Part shown: one piece after another, positions 46,250 to 61,329 of the stretch
How positions within the stretch are numbered: position 1 is the stretch's first letter
How the letters are laid out: each line of letters opens with the position of its first letter
Assembly: GCA_016748015.1 (NCBI GenBank)
Contig: JAAOMT010000620.1
Span: 679,516 to 743,515 of the forward strand
Source of the DNA: Geosiphon pyriformis
Taxonomy: Eukaryota > Glomeromycota > Glomeromycetes > Archaeosporales > Geosiphonaceae
Reading direction: 5' to 3'
DNA length: 64,000 nt
Notes under the pieces: generated by a model
Databases searched by the model: none
Seen by the model: the letters and a program-made list of their open reading frames with translations, nothing else
What the model was told of the DNA's origin: nothing
Program-made: the position numbers and the translations under genes

Positions 46250-48190
46250 TTAAGAAAAAATAGGAGTAGAAACCAAGCCATTATTGTTTATCTTAGCCAA
46301 AAAGCTCATAACTGTGATTGAAAGATTGTTCAATGTTTCCTCTATTTTTGAGATAACTGCAAAATCGAAAACCACCACTTCTGCAACAGTCTCACCACTA
46401 GTGACCACACCTGAACTCTCACTTATCACTATATCCACCTCTTGATTCTGTAATGAAGAAGTTACCAATAGCTGATGTCCAGGGCTAATCTGGGAAACTG
46501 TTGGCTCAGGTGTGTCCAACTTTTTAGCCAACATGTTAACATGCTCTGCGAGGCTGGTGAGATTGCACTTAAGAGCAGCAAACTTATCATTTAATTCCAA
46601 AGACACAGGTGGGGTAGGCTTTATCTCTGAAGAGAAGCCAGCTTTCAACAAAATATTCTGAACAGGAGAAGGAGAGAAAAAAAACCCACCAGTAATTTGT
46701 GCCCATAAGACACCACCAAAAAAAACAGGATGAGCAACTGGAGCCAAGCATTTGGTATATATGGTAGCCAACCTACTTTTATCTGAGTCTAAGAGAGTTT
46801 TCCATAATAAAGCATTAGAAGAAACATTTTTTTTCCCACCAGCAGGACAAGCTAATGATATATGGCCCAATTTCCCATACCCAGCACACTTGGCTGAAAC
46901 AAGACAAGACCAGCACAGATTGGTCTCTTTTAGAACAGGTGTGGTCTCTATAATAGCATCCAGTTATTCAACAAAATCAAAACAAACAGTAGCACATCTG
47001 GCCTGGGCATAAAAAACCAGGTGATGGTCAATTACACAAGTTTTCCCACCCATTGAAGCAACATAATTCCAAATATCATGTGCATTGGTTCCCATTGGCA
47101 AAGTGTACAAAAAGGCTTGTAAACATTTTGTGCATCTTATGATTCTTTGTCCATATCAGATTTAATAATACATACTGCATCTTTCTCAATCAAAATAGAC
47201 TATTTTGCCAAGACCAAATTAGCATGATCAACTTGTTCAAATTCAACTACTATTTTTTGTCACAGCCTTACCAACTGCATCTTGATCGGCTTAATTATTC
47301 TATAATCTGATAGTACAGCACATACAGTCTCAGCTAATATATCTTTTTCATGACCACAGTTTGATCTGATTGCCCAGTAGACTTTTTAAGATTAGTATTT
47401 ACTATGATCTTCACACCAGTAGCCTTTTCAATGGCTTTTATCAAACCCAATTCAGAAGTAAATGCCACTCGGATGATTCCAGAAAATTTTGAGGAAGTAA
47501 AGGCTCTCCAAAACCATTGATTCCTGAAAATAATTTTCTGACCATTGAAAGTTTATCCTGAGAAGATTTTCCAGCCATTTTATCTAGCTTAATGTCCAAG
47601 GCAAAAGATTTCTGTACAGAAACATTAACCAAATTTTTCAGAAAAAAGGAAAGTTTTAAAGGACCATCTAACAGAACATCATCTATATTATCATAACTTG
47701 TGAAATTTATTTTTCCTAATGGCTTGCCTAATGCTTTTTTAGTCTTGATACCCAGTCCTTTAAGTGTTTGATTAGGATCCCTATTAGCGAAAATATTACT
47801 TTTACCATAGTCAAAGCTGGTTTCTTCAATCAAACATTTTTTCTTTATGTCAACACTATTAGACTCAATGATGTCACCAGTCTCAAATTTCCATGAATGG
47901 CCACTTGACTTCTTACTATGTCTACCTTTGTTACCAACATTTTCTTCCAAAGCATTACTCTTTCTTTATTTTCTTGGCAAAACAGGTTTAAAACCTCCAC
48001 CAAAGCCAAAATCTTTAACAATCTTTTTCATGACAGCAATACTGGGGCCAACCATGGCCTCAAAATCAAAAAAAGGTTTGAATTTATCATACTAAATTGT
48101 AAAAAACTTCTTTCTGAAAAAACTTTTAACTTTTTTTGGGAATTTAAAACGAAGAAAAGAAAGAAGTTTTTTTGTCTTAATATAAGCCAT
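46250..48190 (-). pseudogene. LINE ORF1 of the A1-bearing LINE
   Basis: The start at 48,190 reads MAYIKTKKLLSFLRFKFPKK. It continues through FEAMVGPSIAVMKKIVKDFG, GFGGGFKPVLPRK and GRHSKKSSGHSWKFETGDII, then LGIKTKKALGKPLGKINFTS. The middle (46,880-47,440) is broken by stops. Near 46,870-46,905 a zinc knuckle reads CAGYGKLGHISLAC, with Tyr in place of the second Cys. The C-terminal frame to 46,250 has LLDSDKSRLATIYTKCLAPV and a helical LNDKFAALKCNLTSLAEHVN. This ORF1 differs clearly from the one at 24-26 kb, so two LINE families are present. Confidence 0.75.
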
Positions 48191-50770
48191 ATTATTGTTT
48201 TAGTTTATTACTTATTATTTTATTAAATTATTAAATATTATTAATAATTTAATTTATATAATATAAAAATATAACTAATTATAATAATCAAATTATATAA
48301 TATTTTAAACTATATAATATTTAAAAATTTGCTAAAATATTTAATAATTTACCAAAATATTTAATAATTTATAAAAATAATTTGTAATTTACTAAAATAT
48401 ATCTTTAATTTACTAAAATAATAATAAAGAAAAAAGTACAAAATTATAGAATAATATTACAACAAGTTGTATAAATCAATTAGCTAATACAAATTAATAA
48501 AATAAATTTTACTTTAAAAACTAAAATTTTTTTATAATTATTACTGTTTTAAAATTTAAAATATTAATTAATATTTTGAAATTGATTAGTTACTAATTTT
48601 AATAATTACTTAATTAATTTTAGATTTGAATTAAAAATTTTATTTTTATATATTTTTTTATTTAAATTTTAAATTTTTTTTTATATTATTAAATAGTTTA
48701 CAGTTAAAATTTTCCATAAAAAAGTTGATTTTTACAACAAAATAACTATATTAAATAATTAGTATAAATTCAATAGCAATAATGATCTAAAATATAAAAA
48801 GATATTTAAAAAATAAATTAACTTATTAAAAGTTTATTAACTTTTATTAATAACAAATTTAACAGAAAAATAATATTAATAACCAAATTTTTTATTATTA
48901 AACATAACAAATACATTGTTTAAGTTATTTATTTATTTTTAATTAATATTTAATATTTGTAATTAGTTTAATATAAAAAAATTAAACAAAAATTACAAAA
49001 AAATTCAAGATTTTAATTTTATTAAATAATTTATAATATTAATAAATATAATATTTAATTTATAAAATAAATATTAAATTTTCAAATATTAAAAATAATT
49101 TTTTTTTTTTTTTAAAAAACATTAAAAAACATTTATTTATTTAAAATTTATTACAATTTACAAAGAATATAAAATTTTAATTCTTAATATTTATTTTTCT
49201 AAAAAGTAATAAAGTTTAACATTATTTTTTATAACTTTAACAATCATTTTGTTATTTTATTTATTGTTTAGATATTAAAATTATACATAATAATATTTTT
49301 TAAAAAAAGTTATTACAAATAGTTTTAAATTTTATAGAAGTTATTAAATATTTATTTTTAAAATTAATTAATATTTTTTTTATTAAAAACTATCTTAAAT
49401 TAACATAAATTAATTAAAACAATATTAATAAAAATAATTTAAATAGCTTATAATAAAATATATTAACATATTTATTTAAAATAATAATAATTTAAAAAAA
49501 ACCCAATTTAATTTTTGTATAATTAACAAAAATTTACTAATAATAGCTAATTATACTTAATATTTAATTTTTTTAATATAATAACTGATTTATTTTGATG
49601 TTTTTTACTTTTTTGATAAGTAATCAAATATTTAATAAGATAATTTTATGATTATTTTTGTATTTTTTATCAAACAATTTTTGACTTTATAATTTTAATG
49701 TTTTTTTTAATTAATTAGTAAAACAATAAAACAAAATAAAACAAAACAAAAATAAATAAATAAATAAAATAATAAAATAGAAAATTAGTATTTGATTAAT
49801 AGTTATGATTAAGAATTATTGTTTTAATATTAATTAATAATAAATAATTTTAACAAAATAAATATTAATTCATAAAATTTTAATGATAAATAATTAGTTT
49901 GTAATTTTTATTTAAAAAACATTTTATTTTAAGTATTAAATTTTTAACTATTAAAGTTATTTAATAAAAATTTAATTATTTTTTTGCTTTTATTATTATT
50001 ATTATATATATATAAATTTTTATAATACAAATTTTTAAATTCTTAATAATTTTTATATTTTTTTTGAATTTCTAATATATAATTAATTAATTTATATTAT
50101 ATTTAATTATTAATTGTTTTATATTATTCTATAAGTAATATTAATTACTAGTTTATTAAAAAAAGAACAACAAATATTAAACAATAGACATATTTAATTT
50201 TTAATAAATTTATAGACTTTATTAATAGTTTTAATAAAAAAATAACAAATTTTAATTTTATGTAAATAATTATCAATTTAATAAAAAATGTTTATTTATT
50301 AAATAATAATTTATTAGATAAATAAAATACTGTTTTTTAATATTTTAAGTTGTTTTTTGTTAAAATGACTTTTTTAGTCATTTAAATAACAAAAAAAATC
50401 AATAAAAAAAAATAATAGTTTGGCTACTAATTTATTGTTAAAAACTTTAAAAGAATTTTAGATAAAAAAAAACTTACATTCAAAACCCAAAAAAGTGTTT
50501 TTTTAAAAACTATAGAAAAAATGGTGGTTGCTTGTTTTTACTCTTTTTTATATATATAATTTTTTTATAAACTAATTTTTATTTAATAAATTAAATAATT
50601 ATGTATATTTAAACATCTTTATAGTTTAATTTTAAATTTATACCCAAATTATACTTCTTTATATATTGATAATATTGTGTACCAAATTAGCCAAAAAAAT
50701 TCAAAAATAAACATTAAAAACGTGAAAATTCTTAATGGGTTGCATATTCAATTCCCAAATTACAATTAAG
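48191..50770 (-). mobile_element. A+T desert with an eroded LINE ORF1 remnant
   Basis: Mostly A and T with no frame. At about 50,400-50,560, ATTTATTGTTAAAAACTTTA and the following AAAAAAGTGTTTTTTTA align with ORF1 at 25.77-25.86 kb (GTCTATTATTAAAAACTTTT, CCAAATGTGTTTCTTT). This indicates another LINE ORF1 on the minus strand. The rest cannot be assigned. The right edge lies between 50,600 and 50,770, where host-like composition returns. Confidence 0.45.
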
Positions 50771-50960
50771 CTATCCTGGCTTAAGAGTGCAATTATTTAT
50801 CTTAATATACAGGTTAGGATCAAAGAAATACATATTACCGTGCATATTTGTAGCTTGAAAAAACAATAGTATTATAATTAATAAGAATTTTTGACTTAAT
50901 AATTCAAAAATGCCATGATTTCTGTCAAACACAGAAATAACACTTCGATGACCGTATGCT

Positions 50961-54746
<3,786 letters not shown>

Positions 54747-55860
54747 TGTGCTGATTTGGAGCAATTTTTTGGCTAAAGATTGGAATTTGATATTTTACTT
54801 TCGAGATATTTCATTATATGGAACATACTGTAACAAAACCAGATTTGTGTTACCAAAGAATTTCAGGGATCAAAACTCGGTCATTATCATTGAAAAATTG
54901 GCATGCTAGGAATCTTTAAAAAATTGATATGCTGTAAATCTTTGTTTAAGTTTTTTATCTTAATTAATATTCAGGTTTTTAAATTGTTTTACTGTTAAAA
55001 TAAGCAATTTTCAAGTTTTTTTGTTATGCTTTTTAAGTATTTGGTAGTATTTTTATTAGTAAAATATTTATAGTTATAAAAATTGCTTAATAATACTTTG
55101 TAAAAACATTTTTTTTAAATAAAATAGTAATTAATCAATTTTTTGTTAATTTAAAAACACTTTTTATATTTAATTAGAAATTTTTTTTTTAAAGTTTTAT
55201 TAAAAAAACTTATTCAAAAAGTCTTGGTATAATTTTTGTTTTTTTTAAAAATCTTAAATTATTTAATAAAAAACTAGTAACCAATTATTTTTTTCTTTTA
55301 TTTTCTGTTTAAATAACCAAAAAAGTCAAAATAATCAAAAAACAACTTTTTTTGATTTTTATTATATATTAATAACAACTTCTTTAAAATGCTAAAAAAA
55401 TCATTTTCTGGTATTTTTAATGTTAGTTTTAATGTTTTAAAACCAGTTTTTTTCTTATAGAAAATAAAACTTTGGTTTTTTTTGGTTTTTTTGTTAAATT
55501 TATATTTGTATTAATAATAATATTTAGTTTTATTGTAACTGTAAATAATTTTTATTTTTATTTTAAACAATAATAATAAAAATATATTATTTAATGTGTT
55601 AATTACTGACCAATCTTTATTAATACTAAAAATTATATTTTTAATATATAATATAAAACCAATTATATAATAAAACAAAAAAATTTATTAAATTTAAAAA
55701 AAATTATGATTTATAATATATATATTAATTTATTAACTAAATACTTTAAAAAAACAAAAACAATTTAAAAAACTTTAATTTATTATTATTAATTTATTTT
55801 AAAAAAAAATATTATCAAATATATTAAAATTTATAATATTTATTAAAAAAAGTAAAAGAT
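54747..55860. other. U2SURP promoter side, then an A+T desert
   Basis: The first 150 bp have host-like composition and should hold the promoter and 5' UTR of U2SURP. From about 54,910 to 55,860 the sequence is eroded like the other A+T deserts, with no coding frame. I found no LTR ends. Confidence 0.35.
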
Positions 55861-56099
55861 CTTTCTCTTGTTAATCTTCTGGTCACAATAAAAGCTGGAT
55901 TTTACCAAAGAAATAAATTTTTTTACTTCCTATTTTTTTTGTTTTTGCAGTTATTTCTTCTAACATATTTTTATTCATGGTTATGAATTCAACAGGCTTA
56001 TCTACTAGAGGGTCAATAGCAGATTTGGCTGGATTAGGAACTCAGTCTGGTGTCAAATCTAAGTGTTTGGTAGGTGCTTATTTGCACAGTGCTTCATAC
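55861..56099 (-). pseudogene. Possible LINE ORF fragment next to the B LTR
   Basis: Composition rises sharply at 55,860. The minus strand reads SAIDPLVDKPVEFITMNKNM, LEEITAKTKKIGSKKIYFFG, with stops at likely Gln/Trp codons. I suspect a LINE ORF1 N-terminal region, but the plus strand is also partly open (MVMNSTGLSTRGSIADLAGL from 55,977). I cannot decide firmly. The element B LTR begins directly at 56,100. Confidence 0.3.
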
Positions 56100-56766
56100 T
56101 GTTATGGGTTGGAGTAACAAGCTAACAAATAGCAAAGGAGAACAAGATTATAGGGTAATGAAAATAATTAAAGGGGAATTCAACTTTAAAGAGTGAATTG
56201 AATGAGTATGGATTCAATGTGCGAGATCAGTCTCATAAAATATCTTAGTCGCTATTTTTTTCAAAGATAACTAGGGAATCTGAAGGTAGAGGAATAGTCC
56301 ATACTGTCAACAATTGATTACCACTGGTATAATTCTATGCCTTACGTCGGTACTCTTAAAATTCAATATTAGGTATCAACTTGTGCTTTTTAGTCACGTT
56401 TATTCAAATAATCTTCAAATGCTACAATTATATATGTTAGGAAAAGGCCAACAAGTAATCTTTTATCCTAAGATGTTCGGATACTTGAAGGTAGAAAAAG
56501 GGAAATTATTGATAAGAGAGTGATTGAAATAAAAGTTGTTATTTTTATTTATTTGATTCTTGTCTGAGAGATGATTTTCTATAGCTAAAAGATTCATTGC
56601 TTATATAGCTAATGAAAGTGGTCAATGACTAGGTCAATGATCAAGTCAATGATCAGGTTAATGGTCAGATCAATGATCACTATCTAAAAATAGAGTGGCT
56701 AATTATATGACATCAGTGGCTAATACATGTAATAACTAATAAAAATTATGAGTTTCAACCATAACA
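56100..56766 (-). repeat. 3' LTR of element B
   Basis: 667 bp with inverted ends TGTTATGG...CCATAACA. It contains five 12-bp units of the type GGTCAATGATCA at 56,620-56,679. A purine-rich GGAGAGGATGA lies just inside (minus strand). The solo LTR at 27.1 kb is an eroded copy. Confidence 0.9.
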
Positions 56767-57420
56767 TCATCCTCTCCAAAGAGATTGAACTCTGGTGAAA
56801 TCAAGCTATTTATAGGATATTCTAATTGAAGAGTTTTGTCTAACTCAAAACTAACTAGTTTGTTGAAGTCTTTTGTGGATAGAGTATATAGTACTTGAGA
56901 CAAAATAAGCTTTGTATCCAAGAGACCAAATCTTTGTATAAGAGTTTTGGCTCTTCTTATAATGGTCAAAACTCTTAAAATATCTAAACGTATAATGCCC
57001 AAAATTTCCACTTGTATCTCTGAAGTTGTTTTCTTTATTTCTTCTATGATTTCACCAAGATGACCATAGAGTTTTAGTTGTCTTCCATATGACAAGTTTT
57101 TGTCTATGGGCAAGATTTCCTTAATTGTTTTTCCAATTGTCATGGAAGGTGTAAGTATTGCTGCTGTTATGCTTTCCAGCAAATACTTATCCATTTTGCT
57201 ACCAATTTTTTCTCTTCTGGTAGTGGTTTTCTTTGGTCTAATAACAGTATGTGTTCTATTGTTATTAGTTATGATGGTTTGTTTTCCAATGGTCAGAGTA
57301 GCATTTGGATAATTTTTGATCCAGTACTCATGAAGAGTATAGAAAGCATTTTAAATGTTTTGATCTAGGAAATAATTGTTTATGTCAATTGAAGATACCT
57401 CTGTTTTGGGAATGGTGCAT
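56736..57420 (-). CDS. Extra ORF downstream of integrase in element B
   Basis: The open frame from 57,194 (MDKYLLESITAAILTPSMTI) extends upstream, through one probable nonsense site, to ENYFLDQN-like and AFYTLHEYWIKNYPNATLTI sequence. It continues through ILPIDKNLSYGRQLKLYGHL and IIRRAKTLIQRFGLLDTKLI, and ends inside the LTR at 56,736 with EDDVMVETHNFY. It is mostly helical with no motif I know. Family A has a comparable helical extension ending in DFDGAQY just before its LTR, so this may be a shared accessory C-terminus rather than a separate gene. Confidence 0.5.
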
Positions 57421-57424
57421 TTAT

Positions 57425-58540
57425 TTATATCTGATTTTTGTTGATCATTTGGGTTGGTATTATCACAACAGATAACCAATCAAGTCGTTTGTAATATTTC
57501 TTGAGTCGTGTACCATGAACAGGATGATTATTGAAGATTGTTTTATATTGATCTTGTAAGATATAAGAACTATTGTTCAAAACTTTGTTGACTATAAAAG
57601 ATCCTTTCCACTGGCTAGAGAATTTATCACCATAGACATTGTCTCTGTCTGAATAGTATTCTAAAACTAAGTCACTAATACTTAAGAAAAGTGTTTTATA
57701 TGTTTTCTTTTTCTTAAGCTTCTCTTGGAATTGTTTTATCTTTTCAAAAGCAATTATCCGTGCTTCTACTAATGAGTCAAGAATAGTACTAAGTCTTTTT
57801 TGCAGAGTGTCTTTGTAATTCTCTATTGTTATTTTTTTAAAGAGTATTGTTTCAATGTCAGTTTCTATTGGTAGGGTTGCCATTCATCCATAGAATAGAT
57901 AAAAGAGTTCATAACTTGTTATGTCATGATTCACAGTTCTATAAGTAAACAAAGCTGAAGGCAATACTTTGTCCCATAAGTTTGTTTCTTCACTGGTTTT
58001 GGCTAAGGTTTCACATAGTGTTCTATTGAAATGTTCTACTAGGCCATTTGTTTAGGGGTGATAAGAAGAGAAAAGTTTGTGACATATTCCCATTTTTCTG
58101 CAAAGTTCTTCAACAAGTGTACTGAGAAAAGCTCTTTCTCTGTCAGATAAAAGTTCTTTGGAACAGCCATGGCGACAAATAATATCTTCATAAATGAAAT
58201 TGGCTATTGAGACTGCTGTTTGGTCTGAAGTGGCTCTTGCTTCTACCCATTTTGTAAGATAGTCAGTAGCTGTGATAATATATCTGTTGCCATCAGGAGT
58301 TATTGTTAAAGGTCCAACAACATCTATACCAATTCTATCAAAGGGTTGACCAACAGAGATTGGATGGATATCTTCTTTGCAATTGGGTTTTCCTCTTCTT
58401 TGGCAGATATCACAGGTTTTGATGTATTCAGCAATGTCTTTTCTCAAGGTAGGCCAATAATAACGAGCTAGAGTTTTCTGAATTGTTTTTGTTTTTTCAA
58501 AGTGTCCAGCTAATGGATCAGTATGCATATTGTGGATCAC
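57425..58540 (-). pseudogene. Integrase of element B
   Basis: The zinc module MHTDPLAGHFEKTKTIQKTL with YIKTCDICQRRGK is followed by the catalytic core: RIGIDVVGPLTITPDGNRYI (first Asp), IICRHGCSKELLSDRERAFL (second Asp) and TNGLVEHFNRTLCETLAK (Glu). One TAA (from a probable CAA) at about 58,050 separates YHP from TNGLVEHF. A further stop lies near 57,885. The C-terminal part (57,425-57,883) has VYGDKFSSQWKGSFIVNKVL and HPVHGTRLKKYYKR, a GPY/F-like chromatin or DNA-binding tail. Apart from the stops the enzyme looks complete. Confidence 0.85.
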
Positions 58541-58570
58541 AATTTCTCTTTCTTCAAATTTGATGACTTT

Positions 58571-59603
58571 CTAAGAGTGGTCAAGATCTTTTCTATTTCT
58601 TTTATAAAATTGGTTCTGGCAAATCAAATAGAAATTTGATTGTTTGCACAAATGTTCTCTTTGTTGTTGTGTGTATTTCAGTGGGTATTGTCCTTTACCC
58701 AAAAATTCTATTAAGGCAAAGTAGTTGTCCAAGTCCATTATCGTGTTTGTCAAAAAAAAAGAGAAATTACTAATAATTAAGTTGGTTTGGTTTAAGAGAG
58801 TTGTTCTGTCACTAGATGGTAAGTTTGGAAAAAGTGTTGGCGTTTTGATGATTAGCTCCTTTGCGATGTTGAATATCATAGTTGAATTCATTCAAGTGGA
58901 GTATCCAGCAAGTTATCTGTTTGTGTTCTAGCCTCTTTTTGTTGTGCAGCCAAACCAAAGCTTGGTGATCTGTTACCACCAAAAACTTCACACCAAGAAG
59001 ATACTTACTCCAGTAACTGGTGGACCATATTACTGCTAAGCATTCTTGTTTAGTGACTGAATAGTTCTGTTCTACTGGGAAAATGGTTCTACTGGTATAG
59101 ACTATGGCATGTTCTTTGCCATCTTCATCTTTTTGGGAGAAAACAGTACCAAGTCCAAAGCCAGATACATCAGTGTGGAGGATAAAGGGTCGATCTAGAT
59201 CAGGTTGCTTGAGGATGGGTTCTATAACCAGTTTTTTCTTTAAAGTTTCAAAGGCTTTTTGCTGATGTGTTCCCCAATAGTAATTGACATTTTTTCTGAG
59301 TAGTTGATTGAGAGGAGAGGTGATTTTGGAGAAATCCTTGACAAATTTGCGATAATAAGAGGCCAAACCAAGAAAAGAGCATAGTTCATAAATGTTCATT
59401 GGTTGTTTGATGTTTTGGACTTTTTCAACTTTGGCTGGGTCAGAAAAAATTTTATCTTTTGTGATAAGATGACCAAGGAACTGGGTGGATTGTCTTCCAA
59501 AAAAAGATTTGATTGGGTTGATCTTAAGGCCAACATTTCTAAGGAGGTCAAAAACCTTTTGCAAATGTTCCAGGTGTTCATTCCAGGTTTTTGAGTATAC
59601 CAT
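58571..59603 (-). pseudogene. Reverse transcriptase (C-terminal part) and RNase H of element B
   Basis: The frame begins at 59,603 with VYSKTWNEHLEHLQKVFDLL, which in gypsy RTs directly follows the Y-x-DDI catalytic box. The fingers and palm are therefore missing at the A2 junction. Thumb and RNase H follow: KSFFGRQSTQFLGHLITKDK, LCSFLGLASYYRKFVKDFSK, RPFILHTDVSGFGLGTVFSQ, YSVTKQECLAVIWSTSYWSK and LVVTDHQALVWLHNKK, with D-E-D present. A spacer (58,571-58,891) leads to integrase. Both strand logic and family context are clear. Confidence 0.9.
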
Positions 59604-60402
59604 TGTTACAGGAGATTATTTCTGCTGTTGAAGTAAATAACAACCCGTAACTTGGTGCTCATGAAGCTACTTCCATTGATAAGATTCTGCAAGCATTATA
59701 TCTGAAGGTTTTGATGGAGTCTTTTGTATAATGGACAGAGATTCAATAGTTGTTTTATCCATAGCTTCTCAGACTTGCAAGTCTGTCAATTTTCTTCTCG
59801 GCTTGGTGGCCGGCAATCTTCTAGTAAGTAATCTGTATCTCCTGTATGTGTCCTACTCTTTCGCAGAGGTCTTTTACCAGACAATTCTTGATGTCAGTAA
59901 TCAGTGCTTTTCAATCAATGAGTTAGTGCACAATAATAAAAAATTAAAATAAAGAAAAATAAGAGAAAGAAAAGAAATAAGCCAAGGTGATTTGCAGATT
60001 AATATCTCATCAATAGCCATGATCAAGAGCTATTGTTTCAGTGTGATTAAGTATCACTTATTATTAACATAAAATGTTGATAGTGGAAAGTGGATTGAGA
60101 TATGGAATAATTATTTATTTGATGATTTTTGTTGCTAGACTAAGAATTCTGTGGTATCGATTCTGTTTTTTCTGTTTCTAATACTACCGCTATATATACA
60201 TAATTAAGATTCCTCAATTCCTTGATTCTTCATGACAGAAATCCTGGAATTCCTGGAATCCTGTGATTCTTTGTCGGGGAATCCTGAAATTTCTGGAATC
60301 CTGCAATTCCTAAGAGGAATCCTGGAATTCCACATTTACTATGCTTACTTCTGATTGGCTAATAATTATGCTAATATATTTCCTATATTTCTATGAGTAA
60401 CA
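59604..60402 (-). repeat. 3' LTR of A2
   Basis: 799 bp, TGTTACAG...GAGTAACA. It contains CTATATATACATA (about 60,189-60,201) and three imperfect repeats of roughly 38 bp built around AATCCTGGAATTCC (60,239-60,335). Confidence 0.9.
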
Positions 60403-61329
60403 TTATTTCCTCTTTTTAATATTGAGCTCCGTCGAAATCCAACTCATGTAATTTCCCCTCTTGAAGTATTTCCTGGATTTTGTTTTTGAGAATTATTTGT
60501 GTTATTTGGGTCTGTACTTCTTCAAATTGAGCATTGGTGATTTTTCCCAATTGATTACTGGTGACCATATCCATTGTTTTGTTAAGCAATATTTTTGGTT
60601 TATCCTAAAATGCTGTGTGTATTTGGTATATGGCTCGGACTTGTGTGGATAAGTTGTTCTTTCCCACAAAATGTTCTAATTGTTGTAGTATTCTTTTGTT
60701 GAATAATCACTTTGTTTTATCTGTATATAGATTCTGGATATTTATGTATTGTCCCAAGTAAAAATAACAATAGTTTCTTGGAAATTGTTGTATTCACCAA
60801 TTCCAAGTTTCTTTAGTCAACTCTTAATATAGTGACTCTTTTGTTGATTTTTTTATTGCTAATTTTACTTTTGCCATAATTTTGTCTATCATATCTTCAG
60901 TTTTTTTTGGTGTTCTGAGTTGCAATGTCTTTTTAGTATCTTGATATCAAATGATTTGTTGGTTGATTGTAATCTCCATTTCCTGGTGTTAGATTAATTG
61001 AAAGAGTTGTTGTGCTAGTGTGTAAATGTTGTCTGTAATTTCCATTTTTCTGATATTTTCTGTCATATCTACCATGTCTTTATATATTCTTTTGATTGAT
61101 CAATTTAACGTGTTGTTGTTAATAATAATTATTGGTTCCAGATCTCGTGGAATCTCATCTGGTTGGACTAGTATTCTCTGTACTCCTAATTGTGGAATAT
61201 TACTGGTAAATGATAGTGTAATGTCATGATATGGCTTCAGTTGATCTCCATGTGCTGCTTTGGTTAAAATTTTGTTATCCAATCTTAATTTGTAAGCTCC
61301 ATTTCCTAGAATTTCTTCTATGTGAAATG

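Larger units (their letters stand above)
31012..48190 (-). mobile_element. LINE (ORF1 + ORF2) split by the nested gypsy element A1
   Basis: The 3' end is marked by an A-rich tail (T-rich on the plus strand, 31,012-31,041) followed by TAACGAGTGAGATCCAAATA. ORF2 runs from about 46,230 to 43,434 and resumes at 33,011 after the A1 insertion. ORF1 lies at 46,250-48,190. Without A1 the element is about 6.8 kb. ORF order (ORF1, endonuclease, RT, RNase H) fits the L1/I-type LINE layout with a C-terminal RNase H. Both ORFs carry stops and frameshifts, so this copy is dead. Confidence 0.85.
56100..59603 (-). mobile_element. Ty3/gypsy element B, 3' half, cut by element A2
   Basis: The left LTR (56,100-56,766) is the 3' LTR for minus-strand genes. 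An extra ORF, integrase and RNase H/RT follow in order up to 59,603. There the RT frame is interrupted by the LTR of A2. The rest of B must lie right of A2, outside the window. B has few stops and is the least damaged element here. Confidence 0.88.
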
